Assembly (NCBI GenBank): GCA_946482325.1
Contig: CAMLRA010000207.1
Location: 1 to 5,615 of the forward strand
Reading direction: 5' to 3'
From: an uncultured Chromatiaceae bacterium
GTDB lineage: Bacteria > Pseudomonadota > Gammaproteobacteria > Enterobacterales > Alteromonadaceae
DNA: 5,615 nt
The notes beneath the pieces were generated by a model. It searched no databases, was not told where the DNA came from, and saw nothing but the letters and a program-made list of their open reading frames with translations. Each line of letters opens with the position of its first letter. The stretch's first letter is position 1. The position numbers and the translations under genes were made by a program. Below, one piece after another: positions 1-4,319 of the stretch.

Positions 1-474
1 GTGGCGATAGAACTCGCAGAGCCGGTGAGGCATCCGGCTGTCGGCATTTTTGCCAAATCCGGCGCTCTGAGCTGGTGTGCCCGTCACAATGCTAAACCCG
101 GCCGTCCGGCTTTATCAGAGCATTGGGTGTTGCACCTGAATGCTGCGAGCAGTTTACAGTTGCTTGAAGCCACGCCCGAGGAAGTTGCGGCAGTCGCTGA
201 GCAAGCATTTAGCCAGATTGTTGGTCAGAAACTGCAGGTCACTTCCGCGCTTTGTCATCGCTGGTTATACGCCAGTTACAATGCCGAATTAACGCCGCCC
301 GGCGTGCTGAGCGAGCCCGCACAGCAGCTGGTGGTCGCCGGCGACTGGAGCCTGGGGGGGCGGGTGGAGAATGCCTGGCTGGCCGGACTTATGGCAGCGA
401 GCAGGTTGCTACCTGAGCAAATCGCGGTGCCAGACTTGTCAGCGACAACAGCCGACTTTATGCTAACAAACTGA
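1..474 (+). CDS. FAD-dependent oxidoreductase, renalase-like (COG3380 type), C-terminal part
   Basis: This is the last 157 codons of a gene that begins left of the window. The GTG at base 1 is simply the first in-frame codon seen, not a credible start, because the visible protein lacks the N-terminal Rossmann FAD-binding motif. Seen: a segment WCARHNAKPGR (residues 25-35) followed by WVLH, then HRWLYA (86-91), then GDWSLGGRVENAW (114-126) leading into a small-residue helix. In flavin amine-oxidase-like proteins a terminal GD...GR.E.A..SG helix closes over the FAD, and the order of these blocks matches COG3380 predicted NAD/FAD-dependent oxidoreductases related to renalase. The substrate is unknown; a soluble cytoplasmic enzyme is expected. 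Full members are roughly 310-340 residues, so about half is missing. The PH-domain gene follows 45 bases after the stop with no strong terminator between, so they may be cotranscribed. The family call is fairly secure, the function open. Confidence 0.8.
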   Translation: MAIELAEPVRHPAVGIFAKSGALSWCARHNAKPGRPALSEHWVLHLNAASSLQLLEATPEEVAAVAEQAFSQIVGQKLQVTSALCHRWLYASYNAELTPPGVLSEPAQQLVVAGDWSLGGRVENAWLAGLMAASRLLPEQIAVPDLSATTADFMLTN

Positions 475-510
475 TAAATCGCAGCGCAGTCGCAGGGACG
501 GCGCAAAAAC

Positions 511-514
511 GGAG
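511..514 (+). promoter_or_regulatory. ribosome binding site deciding the PH-gene start
   Basis: GGAG lies 5 bases upstream of ATG 520. Its last base is the first base of the alternative in-frame GTG at 514, so it cannot serve that codon. This supports ATG 520 and a protein beginning MGLFSG. Confidence 0.75.
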
Positions 515-519
515 TGGCT

Positions 520-897
520 ATGGGTTTATTCAGTGGGTTATTAGGCAACGCCGGCGCAGTGGAACTGGCCGATGTGGAAGCGGAGCTGGCGGCTTTTTTG
601 GCTGACGGAGAGCAGGCTGAACAGGCATTTAAAGTACTGCGTGATATTATCGTTTTCACCAACAAGCGGTTGGTCCTGATCGATAAACAGGGCATTACCG
701 GTTCGAAAAAAGAATATATGTCAGTGCCTTATCGCTCTATCGTACGCTTTTCGGCAGAGACCAAAGGTCACTTTGATCTTGAATCCGAGCTGCTGATTTG
801 GCTCAGCAGCACCAACGAGCCAATCCGTAAAACCTTCAGTAAAGACAGCAACATAGTCGCGGTGCAAAAAGCGCTGGCGACTTATGCCTGTCGCTAA
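520..897 (+). CDS. bacterial PH-domain protein (PF08000/DUF1696 type)
   Basis: A 125-residue soluble protein with no signal peptide or membrane segment. A short N-terminal helix (residues 1-40) precedes a PH-like beta-barrel core: RDIIVFTNKRLVLIDKQG (41-58), GSKKEYMSVPYRSIVRFS (61-78), then a HFDLESELLIWLSS strand pair (84-97) and a closing C-terminal helix (about 108-122). FTNKRL.L.DKQG..G.K.EY.S.PY.SI..F is the recognisable signature of the bacterial PH family PF08000. Members are small single-domain proteins of about 120-130 residues, and their biochemical role is poorly known; unlike many eukaryotic PH domains they are not established lipid binders. ATG at 520 is preferred over GTG at 514 because GGAG at 511-514 lies 5 bases before the ATG and overlaps the GTG. 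The gene sits 45 bases after the oxidoreductase and its TAA overlaps the btuF stop by 4 bases. Confidence 0.85.
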   Translation: MGLFSGLLGNAGAVELADVEAELAAFLADGEQAEQAFKVLRDIIVFTNKRLVLIDKQGITGSKKEYMSVPYRSIVRFSAETKGHFDLESELLIWLSSTNEPIRKTFSKDSNIVAVQKALATYACR

Positions 898-1751
898 CGT
901 CTGATACTGACGTTTTGGGTCTTCGCGGCGTAGAAGGCCCGGCTTCTTGCTACCATCTGGCAGAGTTCAGCGACGCCATCCAGGGTTCTGAGCGTGGCTC
1001 TGTGTAATAAATCGGCGTTGGGCTTCGCCAGTTGTTTTAACTGGACTGCCTGCAAGCTGGCGAAACGTCGCTGAAAGTCGGTCAGGCGCCGGGCTTCAGT
1101 GGCGGAGGTTGGTTGCAGGATCAGCTGCGGCTGACGTTGCAGTAGCGCTTCGGCGCTGACTTGCGGATAAGCACTGCGGGCGTCGGCAAAGATATTTGTG
1201 GCGCCGCACAGGCTCAGTGCCTGCATCGGCCAGGCGTCCGGGCCAATGGTCGACAAGGGTTCGTCCCACAATTCGTAAAACACAGTGACTGCAGTTTGCT
1301 GCTGATATTGCTGGCGCAGCTTTGCTAATCGCAGGCGAAACTCAGCGGCCCGCTGCGTTGCCTGTTGCTGCTGACCGGTTAACTCGCCAAGTCGCAGTAA
1401 ATCGCTTGCGATGTCATCCAGCGTTTTGGCTTCGAACGCTTCTGTGCGGATGCCAAGGCTTTGTAGCCGGCTGATATCGGCAGCCGGGCTGCCGCTTTGC
1501 CAATACAGCACCAAATCCGGTTTTAACGCCAGAATAGTTTCAAGTTGCAGGCCGGCATAGTTACCAACCCTTGGGATTTGCTGAGCCACGGCCGGATAAT
1601 CGGCGTGTTCAACGGTTCCGACAATCAGCTCGCCGGCATCGATGTTATATAACTGCTCGACCAGATGTGGCGCCAGCACCACCAGTCGTGGCGGGGTCGC
1701 AGCCATACAGCTCAGGCTAGACAGCAACAGCAGGGCAAATAACAGCCTCAC
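894..1751 (-). CDS. btuF: BtuF-like periplasmic cobalamin-binding protein
   Basis: A 285-residue class III periplasmic binding protein expected to deliver cobalamin to BtuCD. Residues 1-17 or 18 look like a Sec signal peptide (MRLLFALLLLSSLSCMA, signal peptidase I site near A17/A18); the cysteine at 15 is not in a convincing lipobox. Two lobes follow, joined by a long helix (about 112-152). E71 in LQLETILALKPDLV and E201 in YPQVSAEALL sit where E. coli BtuF has the two glutamates (E72, E202) that dock onto BtuC arginines. C182 (LCGATNIF) and C264 (ELCQM) match the E. coli disulfide pair, and W84 falls in the ligand region. The start is GTG, with GGGAG 7 bases upstream, and overlaps the cobO stop as GTGA. 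It is the last gene of the operon. Oddities: a Q-rich linker (QQQQ at 127-130, QQYQQQ at 147-152) and a tail about 15 residues longer than E. coli BtuF. A related siderophore or haem binder is possible, but the cobO context and conserved residues favour corrinoid. Confidence 0.88.
   Translation of the reverse strand: MRLLFALLLLSSLSCMAATPPRLVVLAPHLVEQLYNIDAGELIVGTVEHADYPAVAQQIPRVGNYAGLQLETILALKPDLVLYWQSGSPAADISRLQSLGIRTEAFEAKTLDDIASDLLRLGELTGQQQQATQRAAEFRLRLAKLRQQYQQQTAVTVFYELWDEPLSTIGPDAWPMQALSLCGATNIFADARSAYPQVSAEALLQRQPQLILQPTSATEARRLTDFQRRFASLQAVQLKQLAKPNADLLHRATLRTLDGVAELCQMVARSRAFYAAKTQNVSIRR
896..916 (+). terminator. candidate weak intrinsic terminator of the PH gene, inside the btuF 3' end
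   Basis: AACGTC (896-901) and GACGTT (909-914) form a perfect 6-bp stem with a 7-base loop. On the plus strand the stem runs into a short TTTT (913-916) and then GGGT, so the U-tract is short and termination is probably partial. The hairpin begins inside the PH-gene stop codon. On the minus strand the same bases are the last codons of btuF, with no U-tract after the stem in that direction. The fold is seen by eye; its activity is inferred. Confidence 0.45.
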
Positions 1752-2362
1752 CAGTCTACTCCCTGCTGAGCACGGATGCCGGCATCAAAAGCATGTTTGA
1801 CGTTTTGTACTTCGCTGACGGTATCGGCCAGTTCCAGCAAAGCGCGGTGACAGCCACGACCGGTGATCACCACATGTTGTTGTGGCGGGCGGGCTTTGAG
1901 CACCGCCAGCACTTCGTCCAAATCCAGATAGTCGTATGCGAACATATAGGTCAGCTCGTCGAGCAGCACCAGCGCAATAGCCGGGTCTGCCAGAAATTGT
2001 CGCGCCTCTGCCCAGACCTGCTGCGCTGCAGCGCGGTCGGTGTCGCGGTTTTGTGTCTCCCAGGTAAAACCGGTTGCCATCACAGCAAAAGGCACACCAT
2101 GCTGTTGCAGCACATTGCGCTCACCACAGGCCCAGCCACCTTTGATAAATTGCACCACGGCAGCTTTCTGGCCATGGCCAGTTGCCCGGCTGACCATGCC
2201 AAAACCAGCGGTGGATTTACCTTTGCCGTTGCCGGTGATCACCAGTAATAAACCTTTGTCCTCGGTGGCAGCGGCAATTCGGGCATCAACTTGCGCTTTG
2301 AGTTTTTGCTGGCGTTTTTGGTGACCGGTCTGGTCATCCAGCTTATCTGTCTCAGAATTCAT
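1748..2362 (-). CDS. cobO: cob(I)alamin (corrinoid) adenosyltransferase, CobA/CobO/BtuR family
   Basis: A 204-residue cytoplasmic enzyme that transfers the 5'-deoxyadenosyl group of ATP to the cobalt of reduced cobalamin or cobinamide. The P-loop GNGKGKST is at residues 44-51. It is followed by blocks nearly identical to E. coli BtuR: VVQFIKGGW (69-77), GERN (80-83), MATGFTWETQNR (95-106), the Walker-B-like LVLLDELTYM (131-140), ITGRGCHR (166-173) and NVKHAFDAGI (187-196). E. coli BtuR is 196 residues, so this is full length; residues 1-36 are the charged N-terminal helix that in this family caps the active site. ATG 2362 has GGAG (2368-2371 on the complement) 5 bases upstream and overlaps the end of btuC by 11 bases. 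The stop overlaps the btuF start by 4 bases. Placement within a transporter operon suggests scavenged corrinoid is adenosylated on entry. btuR and cobA are synonyms in use for the same family. Confidence 0.95.
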   Translation of the reverse strand: MNSETDKLDDQTGHQKRQQKLKAQVDARIAAATEDKGLLLVITGNGKGKSTAGFGMVSRATGHGQKAAVVQFIKGGWACGERNVLQQHGVPFAVMATGFTWETQNRDTDRAAAQQVWAEARQFLADPAIALVLLDELTYMFAYDYLDLDEVLAVLKARPPQQHVVITGRGCHRALLELADTVSEVQNVKHAFDAGIRAQQGVDW

Positions 2363-3335
2363 CGGCGCTCCGGCGACTTAATAACAATAAAAAGAACAGG
2401 CTGCCGCACAAGGCGGTCAAAATCCCCAGTGGCAGTTCCTGCGGCGACAGCACAGTACGGGCGGCACTGTCGACCCAGATCAGAAAAATGGCGCCGCAAA
2501 GTGCACTGCCAAACAACAACGGGATCACCTGGCTACCGAACAGCAGCCTGACCAGATGTGGGATCATCAGGCCGACAAAACCGATACCACCGCAATATGC
2601 CACCACAACCGCAGTCAGCAAAGCACAGAGTAACAGCAGGACCAGCCGCCAGCGCTGCACTGCAACCCCTAAGCTTTTCGCCATATCATCAGACCAATGC
2701 AGTGCCGTCAGCTGACGCCGGCCAAAGGCGCAGAGCACCAGCGTCAACGCCAGCGTGACACTAAGCAGTTGTACTGCCGGCCAGTCGGCCCGGCTTAAAC
2801 TGCCCATCAGCCAGAACATGATGCGGTTGGCGGCAAAACTGTCGGCCTGGTATAGCAACAGGCTAGCGACTGCGCTGCAAAAAAACGACACTGCAAGCCC
2901 GGTTAACAGCAAAGTACTGATGCTTTGTATGCCTTGTCTGGCTGCGCGTTGCGCCAAAGCCAACACCAGCAGAATGGCAAAGATAGCGCCGGCAAAAGCC
3001 GCTACCGGTAACGCCAGCGCGGGCAGCCATAAGCTGCTGATAGTCGCTCCCAGCGCCGCACCAGACACTACGCCAAACAAATAAGGGTCGGCCAGCGCGT
3101 TGCGGCTCAGTAGCTGCAATAAAGCGCCACAAACCGCCAGGGCGGCGCCAGCCAGGCCGGCCAGCAACACCCGTGGTAGTCGCAGTTGCCAGAAGATTTC
3201 CGCCTGCAACCCATCGCTGCTGCTCCCTTGCAGCAGAGAACGGAGTGACACATCAACAGCGCCGATCTGCAGCGCAGCAAGCATGCTGGCTGCCAGCAGG
3301 CAACACCAGAGTAAAAGCCGCGACGCACTATTCAT
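2352..3335 (-). CDS. btuC: vitamin B12 ABC transporter permease, FecCD family
   Basis: A 327-residue inner-membrane permease, close to the 326 of E. coli BtuC, expected to form a homodimer with two BtuD subunits. It is strongly hydrophobic, with roughly ten membrane segments. FecCD hallmarks are LRLPRVLLAGLAGAALA (residues 51-67), GALLQLLSRNALADPYLFG (70-88), GGIGFVGLMIPHLVRLLFG (249-267), the region that couples to the ATPase and pathway, and RTVLSPQELPLGILTALCG (293-311). I place the start at ATG 3335 rather than the in-frame TTG at 3365. The ATG has GGAG (3341-3344 on the complement) 5 bases upstream, overlaps the btuD stop as ATGA, and gives the family length with a hydrophobic first segment. 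The substrate cannot be read from the permease alone, since iron-siderophore and haem permeases share these motifs; the B12 assignment rests on cobO and btuF. Confidence 0.9.
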   Translation of the reverse strand: MNSASRLLLWCCLLAASMLAALQIGAVDVSLRSLLQGSSSDGLQAEIFWQLRLPRVLLAGLAGAALAVCGALLQLLSRNALADPYLFGVVSGAALGATISSLWLPALALPVAAFAGAIFAILLVLALAQRAARQGIQSISTLLLTGLAVSFFCSAVASLLLYQADSFAANRIMFWLMGSLSRADWPAVQLLSVTLALTLVLCAFGRRQLTALHWSDDMAKSLGVAVQRWRLVLLLLCALLTAVVVAYCGGIGFVGLMIPHLVRLLFGSQVIPLLFGSALCGAIFLIWVDSAARTVLSPQELPLGILTALCGSLFFLLLLSRRSADEF

Positions 3336-4108
3336 ATCGGCTCCGGCGCGAACGTCACCCGGCAACTGCCGGTAACAGGACTTTGGTCAACCAGACAAGG
3401 CCGGCCAAACACCTGCTGCAATAACTCTGGTTGCAACACTTGCTCCGGCGTGCCTGCGGCAATCAGCTGGCCTTGTTGCAGCAGAATGAGTTCATCGCAG
3501 TAGGCCGCGGCCAGATTGATGTCGTGGAAACTCGCCAGCACACAAAGGCCGCTGCGACGCAAAGTCGCCAGTAGCTGATGCTGATAACGGATATCAAGGT
3601 GATTGACCGGCTCGTCGAGCAATAACAACTGCGCTTGCTGGACCAGCACCCGCGCCAGATGGGCACGTTGTTGTTCTCCGCCAGACAAACGGCCAAGTAG
3701 GGTGTCGGCCTGTTGGCTAAGCCCGGTATCAAGCAAAACACCATTGATGCTATCGCGGTCACTTTGGTTATCGCGTTGCCACAGCGCTTTATGCGGCAAC
3801 AGGCCTAAATGCAGCAGCTGACGCACAGTCATTTCGGTGGGTGCTTGTTGTTGACTGAGAAAAGCGAGCTGCCTGGCGCGCGCAGTGGCGCTGTATGCTT
3901 GCAGTGGCTGCTGCTTCAGGCTGATCTCGCCATGGTCTGGCTGTTTCAAGCCGGCCAGCAGCTGCAATAACGTCGATTTGCCGGCGCCATTGGCACCCAG
4001 CAAGCCGTAAAGCTTGCCCGCTTTGAGTTGCAGGCTCAGTGGCCCTAACACAAAACCGTCGGGCTGGCGTAATTCAAGCTGTGCACACTGCAACAACAAA
4101 TCTGACAT
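3332..4108 (-). CDS. btuD: vitamin B12 ABC transporter ATP-binding protein
   Basis: A 258-residue ABC ATPase that powers BtuC. All nucleotide-binding elements are intact: Walker A GANGAGKST (38-46, K44), Q-loop near Q86 (AFLSQQ), signature LSGGEQQR (141-148), Walker B LLLLDEP (161-167, D165 and E166), D-loop NHLD (169-172) and switch histidine H195 (SFHD). The NHLDIR context after Walker B is typical of the FecE/BtuD class that pairs with FecCD permeases. ATG 4108 is chosen because GGTGA (4117-4121 on the complement) sits 8 bases upstream; an in-frame GTG at 4120 overlaps that site and has no Shine-Dalgarno of its own. It is the first gene of the operon and its TGA overlaps the btuC ATG. The substrate is inferred from cobO and btuF; in isolation it could equally be an iron-siderophore ATPase. 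Confidence 0.9.
   Translation of the reverse strand: MSDLLLQCAQLELRQPDGFVLGPLSLQLKAGKLYGLLGANGAGKSTLLQLLAGLKQPDHGEISLKQQPLQAYSATARARQLAFLSQQQAPTEMTVRQLLHLGLLPHKALWQRDNQSDRDSINGVLLDTGLSQQADTLLGRLSGGEQQRAHLARVLVQQAQLLLLDEPVNHLDIRYQHQLLATLRRSGLCVLASFHDINLAAAYCDELILLQQGQLIAAGTPEQVLQPELLQQVFGRPCLVDQSPVTGSCRVTFAPEPI
3341..3344 (-). promoter_or_regulatory. ribosome binding site deciding the btuC start
   Basis: On the minus strand GGAG lies 5 bases before ATG 3335, inside the last codons of btuD. It favours the ATGA-coupled start over an upstream in-frame TTG at 3365, which would add ten polar residues before the first membrane helix. Confidence 0.75.
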
Positions 4109-4116
4109 GCGTTTTT

Positions 4117-4121
4117 TCACC
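4117..4121 (-). promoter_or_regulatory. ribosome binding site deciding the btuD start
   Basis: On the minus strand GGTGA lies 8 bases before ATG 4108. An in-frame GTG at 4120 falls within this motif, so the ATG is the more likely start and the protein begins MSDLLLQ. Confidence 0.65.
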
Positions 4122-4143
4122 GCAACTGCCGGCGAGTCCGGAG

Positions 4144-4172
4144 TTTATAGCGAGAAGGATGCTGAATACTAA
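4144..4172 (-). promoter_or_regulatory. candidate sigma-70 promoter of the btuDC-cobO-btuF operon
   Basis: On the minus strand a good -10 element TATAAA (4144-4149) follows a weak -35 TTAGTA (4167-4172) after a 17-base spacer. Transcription would start near 4137, giving a leader of only about 30 bases before ATG 4108, enough for the ribosome site but not for a riboswitch. The -10 matches consensus at 5 of 6 positions and the -35 at 3 of 6, which suggests a weak or activator-dependent promoter. This was found by eye only. Confidence 0.45.
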
Positions 4173-4182
4173 CAAATATTCA
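4163..4182. repeat. AT-rich inverted repeat over the -35 element, possible operator
   Basis: TGAATA (4163-4168) and TATTCA (4177-4182) are perfect inverted arms separated by 8 bases. The palindrome is an AT-rich island in a GC-rich intergenic region and covers the candidate -35 of the btu operon. The 6-8-6 geometry suits a dimeric DNA-binding regulator, but I do not recognise the motif as that of a named one. A chance palindrome is possible given its short arms. Confidence 0.35.
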
Positions 4183-4288
4183 AGGCGCCGCCCAGCGAAG
4201 CCAGCAGTCGTAGGTCAAGCTCAGGTGGGGTTTAGCAACGGGGTGGCTGATAGGGTCACAGCGCAGCAGAAGGTATGGCAAGAGTAAG
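4183..4288. other. intergenic stretch with no assigned function
   Basis: These 106 bases lie between the candidate btu promoter and the RND terminator. Neither strand shows a start codon with a ribosome site leading to a plausible protein, and I see no tRNA-like fold. Compared with the cobalamin riboswitch consensus, the minus strand shows only a loose resemblance (ACTGCTGGCTTCGCTGGG, about 4191-4208) and lacks the other conserved boxes. It may be plain upstream DNA or a decayed element. Confidence 0.4.
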
Positions 4289-4313
4289 CGGGGCACAGCA
4301 TCGCCGTGCCCCG
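4289..4313 (-). terminator. hairpin terminator candidate after the RND pump gene
   Basis: An 8-bp perfect GC-rich stem, CGGGGCAC (4289-4296) with GTGCCCCG (4306-4313), encloses a 9-base loop. It begins 7 bases past the stop of the minus-strand RND gene. On the minus strand the stem is followed by CTTACTCTT, moderately U-rich but not a clean U-run. Position and stem strength favour termination of the pump transcript before the btu promoter. On the plus strand the flank is GTAAAATT, and no plus-strand gene ends here. Confidence 0.6.
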
Positions 4314-4319
4314 GTAAAA

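Noticed and set aside
276..695. Minus-strand open frame of 139 codons
   Set aside because: It overlaps both the oxidoreductase and the PH gene in antisense and encodes a low-complexity Ser/Ala-rich product typical of a shadow frame.
1698..1751. BtuF as a lipoprotein anchored at C15
   Set aside because: The residues before the cysteine (SLS) do not fit a lipobox, which wants L at -3 and a small residue such as A or G at -1; a signal peptidase I site near A17/A18 fits better.
1793..2248. Plus-strand open frame of 151 codons
   Set aside because: It lies wholly inside cobO on the opposite strand, whose family match is near complete; the translation has no recognisable domain.
3336..3365. TTG start extending btuC by ten residues
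   Set aside because: ATG 3335 has a well-placed GGAG, couples to the btuD stop as ATGA, and gives the length usual for BtuC.
4109..4120. GTG start extending btuD by four residues
   Set aside because: The GTG lies within the GGTGA that serves ATG 4108 and has no upstream Shine-Dalgarno of its own.
4039..4287. Plus-strand open frame of 82 codons crossing the btuD start and intergenic region
   Set aside because: It is partly antisense to btuD, has no convincing ribosome site and resembles no known protein.
4109..4319. Cobalamin riboswitch upstream of btuD
   Set aside because: The minus strand lacks nearly all of the conserved boxes; only a short, loose match to one segment is present, which is not enough to call it.
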